A DNA stretch of 64,000 nt from Lachnospiraceae bacterium (GCA_017467845.1 JAFUKH010000085.1:1-64000); one strand, 5' to 3'. Positions 50,391 through 59,779 are shown, numbered from the stretch's first letter. The notes: generated by a model from the sequence alone, not told the origin. A program made the numbers and translations.

Positions 50391-51188
50391 AGGAGCTGTT
50401 GCAAAATACATATTAGGAGCAGAACAACGCTACAGGGGACGGGCTCCCCTACGGAAACATATGGTGCGTATCGCTTTGAGAGACTGGGCAGAATGAATAC
50501 CTCCCCGGTAAAGGGCCTTGCGAGAACTGCGTAGAAATTTCCAAAATCAGCGTTTGCGTTCCATTCGTGTCTCGGCACGTGTTAGACGCAGTTAGGGTAT
50601 CTGTCCTGCATAGGGCGGATTCAGCCCACCAGATATCAGCCGTCCTATCTTTATGGCAATGCCCCTATATCCGGAAGCTGGACGAAACTGCTTAAATTTC
50701 ACAAAGCGCTGACTGCGTATTCTTATTAGTCCATGTCTGTCTAAGCTTTGAACAAAATAATAGAACTGTCCTTCTATCGTGATACATTACAAATGTCTCC
50801 CATAGAAGTGACAGTTCTATTATTTTGTCAAAGACGTATCCCGACATGGACTTAAAACGCAGTCAGCTACTTTGGAAATTTCTACGCACTTTCTTTAAGC
50901 TTCCGGATATAGGGGCATTGCCATAAAGATGACCGGCATTAATTCAAATCCAAAAATCCGCCTAATATGCGAACAGATACCCTAACTGCGTCTAACCTTG
51001 AAGAGACACGAAACAATCACAGAGCGCAAACGTGATTTTGTGAAATTTAAGCAGTTCACAGTAGGTCTTTACCGGGGAGGTATTCTTTCTGCTCCATCTC
51101 GCCAAGGCAGATACGTACCTTTTAACACCGTAGGGGAGCCCGTCCCCTGTAGCGTTTATTCACCTAGGCATCGTATTTTACAGCAACC
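50391..51188. repeat. Large quasi-palindromic non-coding element, copy C
   Basis: This imperfect inverted repeat of about 800 bp lies between the padR promoter and the SH3 gene stop. Outer arms share GCTACAGGGGACGGGCTCCCC near 50431 and its complement near 51138-51160. A perfect 33-bp copy-specific arm pair lies at 50647-50679 and 50898-50930. Family boxes: GCGTAGAAATTTCCAA at 50528-50544, AACTGCTTAAATTTCACAAA at 50686-50705, TTGGAAATTTCTACGCA at 50872-50888 and TTGTGAAATTTAAGCAGTT at 51038-51056. The central arms carry CAAAATAATAGAACTGTC and its complement (about 50754-50830). Polarity is the same as copy B and opposite to copy A. No credible ORF was found. Confidence 0.85.
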
Positions 51189-51986
51189 TCACTCAACCAC
51201 ATATACATAACTACTGATACAATAGAGTACCTCTCCATTGTACTCTACTCTGGACCAGCCTACATCCGTATTGATGCCGGTACGATTTACCACTTCTCCA
51301 TACTTCAGCGTCACCACCACCGTTGCTTCCGGATTGGTAACACTAGGAAGCTTTCGAAGGTTCACCTCAATCTTGGGTGATACCTTTTCATTGCATGCTG
51401 TAAACTCCGTTTTGATGCCGTCATCCTCCGGTACTACCACACGATAGTCCAAATCCGTTGTAAGTAAGCTGGACACTGCATAGTACTCTTCCCCATTGTA
51501 TTCCAGCTTGGACCAGCCCATATCGCTGACTGCAATCCGCACTGCCACTTCTCCGTTTGGAAGTACTGCCAGCACATGACTCTCCGCCCCCTGACTTGGC
51601 ATATCCCGCAGATTGGTAGCCTCTTTCGCCGTTACTTTTTCGTACACCTCCCGGAAATTCATGTCCGCAAAAGGATCGTCCGGCACCGGCTCCTGTGTAG
51701 GAGCCTCTGTAGGTGCTACAGTAGGTGTGGGACTTGGGGTAGGCGTTGGCGCTATTGTTGGCTCCGGGGTCACCTCCGGCGTAGGCGCCGCTGTCTCCTC
51801 TACAATCACCGCCGAGGATTCCTTGGCCATGGGCTCCTCATCTCCCTTAAGAAAACTAAAGAAAATGAATGTAGCTGCAAGTAATCCCAAGAAGGCAATG
51901 ATACCGATTATAATACCATACTTGGCAATCTTACTCTCCTCATCATCCCAGTCAAACTCGTCTTCTTCCAATAAATTCTTACCCAT
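51189..51986 (-). CDS. Membrane-anchored protein with two SH3 domains
   Basis: The 265-residue protein has an acidic cytoplasmic N-terminus (KNLLEEDEFDWDDEESK), one membrane helix (about 23-46), a Pro/Thr-rich extracellular linker (about 66-105) and two bacterial SH3 domains (KEATNLRDMPSQGAESHVLAVL and IEVNLRKLPSVTNPEATVVVTL). SH3 domains bind peptidoglycan or other wall material. No catalytic domain is attached, so it may be a wall sensor or a scaffold. It is probably monocistronic. Its stop codon abuts palindromic element C. Confidence 0.85.
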   Translation of the reverse strand: MGKNLLEEDEFDWDDEESKIAKYGIIIGIIAFLGLLAATFIFFSFLKGDEEPMAKESSAVIVEETAAPTPEVTPEPTIAPTPTPSPTPTVAPTEAPTQEPVPDDPFADMNFREVYEKVTAKEATNLRDMPSQGAESHVLAVLPNGEVAVRIAVSDMGWSKLEYNGEEYYAVSSLLTTDLDYRVVVPEDDGIKTEFTACNEKVSPKIEVNLRKLPSVTNPEATVVVTLKYGEVVNRTGINTDVGWSRVEYNGEVLYCISSYVYVVE

Positions 51987-52018
51987 GATTCCCCTCTATT
52001 CGTTCCTTTTTATATCCG

Positions 52019-52247
52019 AAGTATCTATGGACTAAAATTACCTTCCACAGATACCTTTTTCTTCATAATTCTCCTCAGAACTATCGTCATAAGTATCTCC
52101 CGAGCAGAATTATCGTCCCTGATACCAACTTCCCCAGTTTTGGGTATCTATGTCAACAAAATCCCTGTGCAGATACTTTTTGGCCTCTTTTGCTCTCTAA
52201 ATACTCCAAATAAGTATCTTGTCCTCAAAATACTTTCCCCAGATACC
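52019..52247. repeat. Tandem array of four 36-37-nt imperfect hairpin repeats
   Basis: Four units at 52019-52055, 52091-52126, 52142-52177 and 52212-52247 each begin with a GTATCT-type arm and end with the complementary AGATAC-type arm. In minus-strand reading they have a shared middle containing an AATTTTG-like core. Spacers are 35, 15 and 34 nt. Unit interiors differ, so the terminal palindrome is what is conserved. The last unit overlaps the final codons of the methyltransferase gene. The array fills the gap to the SH3 gene, where no other feature was found. Confidence 0.7.
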
Positions 52248-53043
52248 CTTTGTGTCTATTCGAGCAGCAACAGACAAACATCCCTGCTTCTTTTGGTACT
52301 CTCAGAATACCCCCTACCATATTCTGCTGTAAGATTTCTTTTACCTTCCCCCGCTCCAATGTACATGCCTTTGGAAATGTTATACCGGAGAAAAGATATT
52401 CCATAAAATCATCCAGATTAGTAATTTCCAATGCATCAATATATTCTAACATCTCAACGGAAGAAAAATGTGTGGAAAGCTTTGCTGCGCCATTCTGTAA
52501 TGAAAAATTATACGTTGCACGATAGTCCACTCCATATGGTTTTAATAGCTCTGCAACATACTCCATGATACCATGTTCTCCGCCGGTAGCACAGTAAAAT
52601 CTACCATTATCTTTCAACACTCTTGCTACCTCCGACAAACCTTTCGCCAGATTCGGTACATGATACAACATCATATTCGCTATAACGATATCAAAACACT
52701 TCTGCTCAAAGGGTATCTCCTGAATATCCACAACCTGATATGTAACATTGGACAACTCCCCAACATTCTCCTGTGCCACATTAAGCATCCCCTCCGACAG
52801 ATCCGTCAACACAAGCTCTCCACATTTAGAAATGATATTGTCCTGATTTTTCCACATGCTCCCGGTTCCGCATCCCAGCTCCAACACGCGCATCCCATCT
52901 TCTATTTCATAATTGCCCACAATCCAATTGCCAAAGCCTTGCTTATTCACAGAGTATTTATCATGAATTGAAATCCTGGCATTTAAGTTTGATGCACTTT
53001 CATACTGCATACGCACTAAAGTCTTATCATTCATTGCATTCAT
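52225..53043 (-). CDS. Class I SAM-dependent methyltransferase
   Basis: The 272-residue protein has the SAM-binding motif MRVLELGCGTGSMW, motif II TDLSEGMLNVA and motif IV FDIVIANMMLYHVPN. It is a UbiE/Methyltransf_11-type enzyme of unknown substrate. The C-terminal part (about 170-272) is specific. The final residues GYLGKVF are encoded inside the first hairpin repeat of the array, which suggests the repeat extended or replaced the original 3' end. GGGGAGAG precedes the ATG. Confidence 0.88.
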   Translation of the reverse strand: MNAMNDKTLVRMQYESASNLNARISIHDKYSVNKQGFGNWIVGNYEIEDGMRVLELGCGTGSMWKNQDNIISKCGELVLTDLSEGMLNVAQENVGELSNVTYQVVDIQEIPFEQKCFDIVIANMMLYHVPNLAKGLSEVARVLKDNGRFYCATGGEHGIMEYVAELLKPYGVDYRATYNFSLQNGAAKLSTHFSSVEMLEYIDALEITNLDDFMEYLFSGITFPKACTLERGKVKEILQQNMVGGILRVPKEAGMFVCCCSNRHKGYLGKVF

Positions 53044-53055
53044 ACGTTCTCTCCC

Positions 53056-53553
53056 CTATATCGTTGTCTTTAGATTTAAAGCAAACTCCGGCTTGGTCAC
53101 ATAAGACATATAGGTAGGTCTGCCGTTGTATTCCAAAAATGCCTTATATCTCTCAATGATGGCCGGTGCCTTAATCAAAGACAAAGCTTCATCCTTGGCC
53201 ACATATTTGCTCTCTGAATTCTCGTCGGAAGATCTGGGCTCGCCACCCTTAGCCTTACAAATAAAATCCAGCATAATCTTGGTGGGTACTTCCTTGACGC
53301 CGTTGTATCCGGGATACTTGCAGGTATTAGACGCAATGCAGAACACTTCCCCCACCTCAATCTCCACACCGGCCTCTTCCATGATTTCCCGCTTCACAGC
53401 TTCGATTACATTTTCTCCCACTTCCACCTGCCCGCCGGGAAATACCCAGCCGGCGTTGTGGGTCTTCACCATCAACACCTCTTCCTTATCATTCAATACC
53501 ACACCTGCTGCCGCAATAATATGTGTGGGCATAACCCATTCTTTTACTTCCAT
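53056..53553 (-). CDS. NUDIX hydrolase
   Basis: The 165-residue protein has a full Nudix box GxnEx7REUxEExGU (GGQVEVGENVIEAVKREIMEEAGVEI). It hydrolyses a nucleoside diphosphate linked to another group; the substrate is not readable. AAGGGG precedes the ATG. It follows a small foldback repeat and lies 12 nt before the methyltransferase gene in the same direction. Confidence 0.92.
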   Translation of the reverse strand: MEVKEWVMPTHIIAAAGVVLNDKEEVLMVKTHNAGWVFPGGQVEVGENVIEAVKREIMEEAGVEIEVGEVFCIASNTCKYPGYNGVKEVPTKIMLDFICKAKGGEPRSSDENSESKYVAKDEALSLIKAPAIIERYKAFLEYNGRPTYMSYVTKPEFALNLKTTI

Positions 53554-53573
53554 AAGAATCCCCTTTTAATTAC

Positions 53574-53721
53574 AACTATTCAGAGCCCCATTCGTAAACC
53601 GCCTCTGCGATGCTTCCTTTTTGCTCATGTGTGCTCCTCACCATATTAAATCATGAAAACATATCTCTGTAAGCAAGCTTACTCCGCCTCTTTTCATAAT
53701 TTTACATGGCTCTGAATAGTT
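53574..53721. repeat. Small foldback element
   Basis: Perfect 14-bp terminal inverted repeats, AACTATTCAGAGCC (53574-53587) and its complement (53708-53721), bound a 148-bp segment with internal CGCCTCT repeats and an AAGCAAGCTT palindrome. It lies between the YdcF stop and the NUDIX start. It carries no ORF and could be a MITE-like insertion or a structured leader. Confidence 0.55.
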
Positions 53722-53764
53722 ATTCAATTTAAGTATTTATTAATGTACTTAAGATTTCCTTAAG

Positions 53765-54550
53765 CTAAAACAACCACTGATACAATATCCCATATAGTTC
53801 CCGGATATAGTAGGTGGGAAGCAACCACCACGCCGTTTTCCCACTGACAGCTGTCGCAATGATTCCAAGCTCCTTTGCAATAAGTCTTGCCCGGTACTGA
53901 TGATATTCACTGGTTGCAATTGCGATATCCGTAGGTACTCCCAGCTCATTTATCAGCTTCAGACTGAATTTCAAATTCTCTCTGGTTGAGGTAGATTCTT
54001 CTTCCTTATACAGACGCTGCGTTTTGATTCCTTTATCCACTAAATAACGATACATGCATTCTGCTTCGGTAATGTTTTCTCCGCTTCCCATTCCACCGGA
54101 CAGTACACACACCGCCTGGGGATTCTCCTGCAAGTACTCATATGCCGCTTCCAGACGCTCTACCATGGATAGACTTGCACGCTCCCCATAGACACGGCAT
54201 CCCAGCACAATTAACGTAGCGTTCTTAGGTGGTTTTCTGTTTGCCGCGGATATCATGCAGCCCGTCTCTACAATAACTAATACCGCCACGATTCCCAGCA
54301 GTATCGCACCTCCCCGCACCAGAAGGCGCTTCCCCCTATGCTTTGTCCAGCGTCTCAAAAGGTGGTGTACTCTCGGCATCCTGATTGCATATACTCCCAA
54401 CAAGAGGCATACCGCAATTCCCGTAGCATTGCCCAGATTCAGGCTTACAGACAAGGAAAGAGGGACCAGAAACCATAGAAGTCCTACCAGTGCTATCATA
54501 AATAACACTATGCGAAATCCTATTCTGCTTCTTGTCCCTCTTTTTAACAT
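53765..54550 (-). CDS. YdcF/SanA-family (DUF218) membrane protein
   Basis: The 261-residue protein has an N-terminal region of three membrane helices (about 12-95) and a DUF218 domain (NATLIVLGCRVYGERASLSMVERLEAAYEYL, CVLSGGMGSGENITEAECMYRYLVDKGI, IATSEYHQYRARLIAKELG). Relatives act in envelope integrity and vancomycin tolerance; the enzyme activity is unknown. GGAGGGG precedes the ATG. Confidence 0.88.
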   Translation of the reverse strand: MLKRGTRSRIGFRIVLFMIALVGLLWFLVPLSLSVSLNLGNATGIAVCLLLGVYAIRMPRVHHLLRRWTKHRGKRLLVRGGAILLGIVAVLVIVETGCMISAANRKPPKNATLIVLGCRVYGERASLSMVERLEAAYEYLQENPQAVCVLSGGMGSGENITEAECMYRYLVDKGIKTQRLYKEEESTSTRENLKFSLKLINELGVPTDIAIATSEYHQYRARLIAKELGIIATAVSGKTAWWLLPTYYIRELYGILYQWLF

Positions 54551-54607
54551 TTCACATTCCCCTCCGTCAAATAAGTTCCTACTTATAACAATGCCAGAAC
54601 TGAGAGT

Positions 54608-55185
54608 TCATTGCAATAATAATTTCTCCTTCTCTTGCAAGAATATCTCCAAAATATTTTTTAATCTTATTCTAATTCTGCTGAAGTATTTTTCTAAAAG
54701 TGTCTTGAATTCATCAAATCTCTTCTGATTCTCAGCAATCTGTGCTGTGACAAAATCTGTTTTCAGTCCCATATTTTCCAAAGCAAGTTTCCAGAAATCA
54801 CCTTCTCTGCTGACCTCCGCACCATTACAGGAAAACATGCCACCCTCTGCAAGCGTATCAGCTCTCCTCTGAATCAAACGCTCCCTATCCTCCATAAAGC
54901 CCAGCAGATAATGAGCCACTACATAATCATACTTATCCGTAATCCGCTGCCAGGTTGCCTTCTCTTCCACGTCAGCCCAATGAATGGTGATGTCCTTTCC
55001 ATTAGAAAGCTCTCCACGGTGCTCCGCAATAATTCGACATATTTACCTTCATACATCACGAAAGGCGCAGGAAGATAAACCTTCTGCGCCCACTGATTCC
55101 ACACATAAATATGCCGCAATGACCCACTGCCACCACGATAAAAGAAGACACTTATTGCGTTATTTTCCTGTTGACTACTATACAT
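54608..55185 (-). pseudogene. Degenerate methyltransferase relic
   Basis: The 5' part in one frame encodes SQQENNAISVFFYRGGSG..HIYVWNQWAQKVYLPAPFVMYEGK. After a shift near 55040 a second frame continues ICRIIAEHRGELSNGKDITIHWADVEEKATWQRITDKYDYVVAHYLLGFMEDRERL and ends early at 54608. The second part has the motif IV/V region of class I methyltransferases (DKYDYVVAHYLL, TLAEGGMFSCNG). The SAM-binding glycine loop is missing. It is a frameshifted and truncated fragment, unlikely to be functional. Confidence 0.7.
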
Positions 55186-55253
55186 TCAGTTTCAACATTA
55201 ACGGAAAATAATCACAACTCTACCTTCTTTCAAAATTTCCTTCATTGTAACAC

Positions 55254-56261
55254 CTAACGTCTGCAGTTACAAGCGTTTTCCTTTGGCTTTTCGCAGTGAT
55301 TGTCACAATGGTTTTTGCAATGATCTTCACAAGAACAGCTTGTTTCCATCATACATTCCTCTTCATTTTCCGCAGACTGCAACAAACGGATATAATGATT
55401 GGCCTCACGAAGTACATGGTCTGCCAGAAGAGGCATAATGATAGATGCAATTTTACACTCCAGGATTCCCTCTGTACCGGCCTCTTTAAAACCACTAAAT
55501 CTAAGAGTTGTGCCCAGAGATTCCTCTCTCATTTTACCTGCCTTACAATCCTGCTCTCTTGCAGCCTCCAAAAGTTCCCTATACTCTACCGCATAGCAGT
55601 CTGCGTTATCAATCAGCTCCACCTCTGATGGGTCTAATAAGCCTCTGATAAACAACGCATGTTCCATCATAATCTGGTTCCAGAAATTCTCGGTTTCCTG
55701 CAAATCCTTTTTGGATATGTCCTGATTGTCTATCAGCTCACAAACAAGCTGCCGATATAATTTTGCTTCTCTAATAATGTGCTTTATCAGCAAAGGATAA
55801 TTTGCATTATAGACTCTCGCCTCTGACATCTCCTGCAAAAGATTTTCCTTAAATGAAATTAAACCATCCAGAAGCTGCAATGCCCTCTGATTAATTCTGG
55901 TAACTACAGGCATCATATTTCTGTCCTCACAGTTATCTCCGCCGGCACTCAATGCCTGCTGCCGCATGGTAATCCTGCTGTCAATTTGTACACCACTCAG
56001 CTGCTGTGTACGTCTTTCAGCAGGTATAGTATGTTCCGTAATCAGTTCACAAGAGTCCAGAATCTCCTTGCCCACTCTTTTGTCACTAACCATCACAACA
56101 TCACGATGTAAGCTCTCAAACTGTTTGTAAAACATATCTGCACGGCGAATCCATGCCTTTTCCTTGCATTGAAAGCCGGCTGTCAGAAACAGCGCATGCT
56201 CCTTCATAATTCTTGCAAAGAATAAATGCGTCTCTAAAGATAGCCTTATATAATTGCCCAT
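55254..56261 (-). CDS. DUF2935 ferritin-like protein with a Cys/His-rich tail
   Basis: The 335-residue helical protein contains two DUF2935 repeats (YIRLSLETHLFFARIMKEHALFLTAGF at the start; ETENFWNQIMMEHALFIRGLLDP in the middle) whose paired His and Glu residues are thought to bind a metal in a ferritin-like bundle. The last 27 residues are remarkable: alternating CxCxxHC and xxHC units (SCSCEDHCKNHCDNHCEK..ACNC) that look like a metal-binding appendage. The ATG at 56261 has AAGG upstream; a GTG three codons earlier is also in frame. It is divergent from the diguanylate cyclase gene. Confidence 0.83.
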   Translation of the reverse strand: MGNYIRLSLETHLFFARIMKEHALFLTAGFQCKEKAWIRRADMFYKQFESLHRDVVMVSDKRVGKEILDSCELITEHTIPAERRTQQLSGVQIDSRITMRQQALSAGGDNCEDRNMMPVVTRINQRALQLLDGLISFKENLLQEMSEARVYNANYPLLIKHIIREAKLYRQLVCELIDNQDISKKDLQETENFWNQIMMEHALFIRGLLDPSEVELIDNADCYAVEYRELLEAAREQDCKAGKMREESLGTTLRFSGFKEAGTEGILECKIASIIMPLLADHVLREANHYIRLLQSAENEEECMMETSCSCEDHCKNHCDNHCEKPKENACNCRR

Positions 56262-56430
56262 TATATACACCTTACATTTTATTGTTCTTTATAAGATATG
56301 TAAATCGGTGACCATACGGAACCAAAATAAAATGACTATTTTTTCCTTTATTAAAGTGAAGTCACGTTGTATAATAATCTAAAACAGTACTTTAGAACCA
56401 CCTTGGTTTTATCACCCATGGGAGACTTAT

Positions 56431-58119
56431 ATGCAGACAATCAAAAAAAATATTGTACTAGTCATTTTCGCAATGTTGGCGATTGCTTCCATTGTTTTTG
56501 CAATCCTATTTTCTAATACTCCGTACAACGAAACAAATTATTACAACCTTAATGATAAATGGCATATCGAAATCAACGGAGATTCCTATGATGATGTTTC
56601 TCTAAAGGAATTTCTTTTTCCGGTTCTAAATAAGGGAGACATCTTCCGAATGTCCTGCCGGATTTCTACGGACTCTCTAATTGAGAATCCTATTTTTTTG
56701 GCATATACTGTTCACTCCGATATTCAAATGTATTATAACGGCGAACTACTCTACGAATACGGACAGGATCTTTATGATTCTGCAAAGCTTCTTGGATATG
56801 GTTATCACTTCATTCATCTTCCTGATAACTATGCAGATGCAGAGATTGAACTATTCATGCGAGTTTCAGAGGATGATGCTTTTTCCAGTATTCAGATTCC
56901 GCAGATTAGTAACAGCTCTACTGTCTTCCGTGATTTCATCATACGAAACAGAGTACCTCTCGCAGTAAACATGTTTCTTATTGTATTCGGTATCTTACTG
57001 CTTTTTATAAGTATTATTTTCTGCTTTTATAACAAACGTTTTTTTCGCCTTGTCTGCATTGGTGCCTTTTCTTTAGGAATCGGTTGCTGGTCCGTGTGCA
57101 ATTATGATTTAATATCATTCTTCTCCTACGACTTGCAAATGAAAGCATACATTGAATTTGCCGCCCTGTACATATCGCCACTGTTTGTATTCCTATATTT
57201 CTGGAACGACAGCTTTGTTACAAGAAGCAAAATTGTAAAAAACATTTATTTAATTTTACTTACAGCACAGGCTGTTTTTGTAGCTACTGCATTTATATTA
57301 CAGTTGACTAATACCGTTCATTTCCCGGCTGTCCTTAAGATTCAACACTTGCTACTACTTTTCCTGTGTCTTGGATTCATCTCTTTGACTTTGTTTGATA
57401 TTATTAAGAGACAACTGCAAAACAAGACACTTGTACTTGGAATGGCATCCTTAATTGCTATTGGATTATTTGACATGATTCAATATTCTGTTATGAAGTA
57501 TATGGTGGCTACCGGTGAAGCCAACTTCACCAGTAATCTTTGTGTCGGTGCACTTCTTTTTGTACTTGCCCAATTGGTTGATTTCTACACTGAAATCACG
57601 GATATTCTATTAAAAGGTGCAAAGGCACAAATGCTGGAACAAATTGCCTATGTAGACTCCTTGACGGGCATTGCCAACCGTCGGCAATGTGAAATCATTT
57701 GGGATGAACTTGATAAAAATCCGAAGAACTACGGCATCTTCTCTTTTGATTTAAACAATTTGAAAATTACCAATGATACAAACGGACATCCCGCAGGAGA
57801 TTTTCTTTTAAGTACCTTTGCCAATATTTTATCCTCTGTATTTGGTAAATTCGGAACAGTAGGTCGCTTCGGTGGAGATGAATTTCTGGTTATTCTTCCT
57901 AATTTGGATGGTCTGGACATCACAGAACTGACCAATCAATTGGAACAAGAAATTGATTTGGCCAACCGAAATAATCCGGAACTCAATTTAAGTACAGCCT
58001 ACGGCTTCTGCAGCCACAATGAGTATCCCAGCTATGATGCAAGAATTATATACCGTCTTGCAGACGAATTAATGTATCAACATAAGGTTTCATTGAAAGC
58101 AGAAGAAATAAACCAATAG
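56431..58119 (+). CDS. Membrane-bound GGDEF diguanylate cyclase
   Basis: The 562-residue protein has a signal-anchor helix (10-30), an extracytoplasmic beta-rich domain (about 35-175, 7TMR-DISM-like), about seven membrane helices (about 185-400) and a C-terminal GGDEF domain (about 420-555). The active motif RFGGDEF is at 481-485 and intact, so it should make cyclic di-GMP. No RxxD inhibitory site was found five residues upstream. It is monocistronic with GGGAG before the ATG and a bidirectional terminator after it. Confidence 0.9.
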   Translation: MQTIKKNIVLVIFAMLAIASIVFAILFSNTPYNETNYYNLNDKWHIEINGDSYDDVSLKEFLFPVLNKGDIFRMSCRISTDSLIENPIFLAYTVHSDIQMYYNGELLYEYGQDLYDSAKLLGYGYHFIHLPDNYADAEIELFMRVSEDDAFSSIQIPQISNSSTVFRDFIIRNRVPLAVNMFLIVFGILLLFISIIFCFYNKRFFRLVCIGAFSLGIGCWSVCNYDLISFFSYDLQMKAYIEFAALYISPLFVFLYFWNDSFVTRSKIVKNIYLILLTAQAVFVATAFILQLTNTVHFPAVLKIQHLLLLFLCLGFISLTLFDIIKRQLQNKTLVLGMASLIAIGLFDMIQYSVMKYMVATGEANFTSNLCVGALLFVLAQLVDFYTEITDILLKGAKAQMLEQIAYVDSLTGIANRRQCEIIWDELDKNPKNYGIFSFDLNNLKITNDTNGHPAGDFLLSTFANILSSVFGKFGTVGRFGGDEFLVILPNLDGLDITELTNQLEQEIDLANRNNPELNLSTAYGFCSHNEYPSYDARIIYRLADELMYQHKVSLKAEEINQ

Positions 58120-58144
58120 TTACGCAAAAATAAGTTACGAAAAA

Positions 58145-58192
58145 AATGCGCGCCCTAGGTAGAAATTCCCTTGAACGCGCATTCTTTTTTTT
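58145..58192 (+). terminator. Terminator between the GGDEF and MCP genes
   Basis: An 8-bp stem AATGCGCG/CGCGCATT encloses a 23-nt loop. It is followed by eight T on the plus strand and bordered by six A on the other side, so it may serve both convergent genes. Confidence 0.8.
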
Positions 58193-58216
58193 ACAACAGC
58201 CCTTTAAAAATTACTC

Positions 58217-59644
58217 CTACTTCAAATGCTGTGCCTGATTATAAATATTGGTAAGTAAAGCATTCACATTGCTCATATCCTCAGCTGCGATTTCCATAAG
58301 GTCTGCCCCTTCACTGGAAGCTGCCGCAACCTCCTGACTGTTGGCAGATACACCGGTGATTCCATCTGCGATTACTGCCGTAGCATCTGCGATGCCCTCA
58401 ATTTCTTCTTTGAGACGATTGATTACCTCCATCAGCTCACTTACACTGGTATTCATCTCATCAAATTTTGTCTTGGTCTCTTCAATCAGACGGTTCTGCT
58501 CTCCAACCTCACCCACAGAACGATTGATACTGGTGGTAACACTGTCTACATCATTACTCAGCTCACCTAAAATATCAGAAATATTGTCGGTTGCCTGCTG
58601 AGTCTTCTCCGCAAGTGCTCTAATTTCATCTGCAACTACCGCAAAGCCCCGACCTGCATCCCCGGCTCTGGCAGCCTCTACAGAAGCATTGAGTGCAAGA
58701 ATATTGGTCTGGAAGGAAATATTGGAGATAGTACTTAAAATGCTGACTACCTGCTTTGTACGGTCGTTCAGGGCCTCTACATAGGCCACTGTTTCCATAT
58801 TTTCCTTGGCAACAATCTGGGCATGGCTGTTCAGCTCTTCCATTGCCTTCGCACCATCCGTCACATTCTCTAAGGTACGGAAGGATGCCTCTACCATAAC
58901 CCTTGTCTGCTCCTTAGCATTCATGGTACTACTCTCAATATCATGGCACATCTGGGACTGCTCCTCGATTGCCTGAGATGTATTTTCAATACTATCCGCA
59001 ATATTCTGCATAAAAACATTCCCGGAATCCACTGCATGACTCAGCTCCCTGATGGATTCATTTGCCTTATCAAAATTGGTAACAATGCTCTCGGAAACCT
59101 TTACCATTCTGTCATTACCGGTTTTCAGGCTAGCCATATTCTCCTGATTAAACTGAACCAGCAATCTGGTAATAAGCACAACAGACGCAAACATAACTAA
59201 GCAGATGACTATTGCAGTTCCTCCTTCTGTAGAGGAAACAAGCCCTTGATTCATCAGCCAGACTGTTTTAATAGTAAATATAGGCATTGTTAAAAGTACG
59301 CCAATGATAATACGCCTGTTCTCCAAATACGCCATCTCGCAGATAAAAATCACTGCTGCCAACAAATAAAAGAGCAAAAAATCCACATTCACTACCATCA
59401 CATTGTACACTACACATGTAACGAACAACATACACACACCGCAGATTCTCTTTCCCCGGTATACAAAAAATAAAGCCGTATTAATCACAATACCAAGAAT
59501 ACTTACTACCAATGTAAGCGTCAGCTTAGAACTTCCCCCTTGGGTACTTACAAATCCAAGGACATTCAGCAGAATTCCCACCATAACAATCATAAGTGCT
59601 GTAAATACCATGGAATCCGCTTTTCGATACTGTTTTTCTGTCAT
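58217..59644 (-). CDS. Methyl-accepting chemotaxis-type receptor without extracellular sensor domain
   Basis: The 475-residue protein has about six membrane helices in residues 10-190, with only short loops outside. A helical signalling domain follows, with the hairpin tip [38 protein letters not shown] and flanking methylation-type helices. It has no Cache or TarH domain and no obvious HAMP. The membrane part itself may sense. No che or flagellar genes are present in the window, so its output partner is elsewhere. The ATG at 59644 has GAGAGGG upstream; a longer open frame is rejected. Confidence 0.88.
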   Translation of the reverse strand: MTEKQYRKADSMVFTALMIVMVGILLNVLGFVSTQGGSSKLTLTLVVSILGIVINTALFFVYRGKRICGVCMLFVTCVVYNVMVVNVDFLLFYLLAAVIFICEMAYLENRRIIIGVLLTMPIFTIKTVWLMNQGLVSSTEGGTAIVICLVMFASVVLITRLLVQFNQENMASLKTGNDRMVKVSESIVTNFDKANESIRELSHAVDSGNVFMQNIADSIENTSQAIEEQSQMCHDIESSTMNAKEQTRVMVEASFRTLENVTDGAKAMEELNSHAQIVAKENMETVAYVEALNDRTKQVVSILSTISNISFQTNILALNASVEAARAGDAGRGFAVVADEIRALAEKTQQATDNISDILGELSNDVDSVTTSINRSVGEVGEQNRLIEETKTKFDEMNTSVSELMEVINRLKEEIEGIADATAVIADGITGVSANSQEVAAASSEGADLMEIAAEDMSNVNALLTNIYNQAQHLK

Positions 59645-59779
59645 AACATATAAGCCCTCTCTTATCTTAAGTGTTTTTACCTTCATCGGCCAGTTTTTTG
59701 GCACAATGCCCCATACATTATTAATTTTACTATACTTTTTAAACAATATCAACAATAATGTCAGTGAATTTAGGGCTTT

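Noticed and set aside
52019..52247. CRISPR array
   Set aside because: Repeat and spacer lengths look right, but unit interiors differ, one spacer is only 15 nt, the array overlaps a gene end and there are no cas genes.
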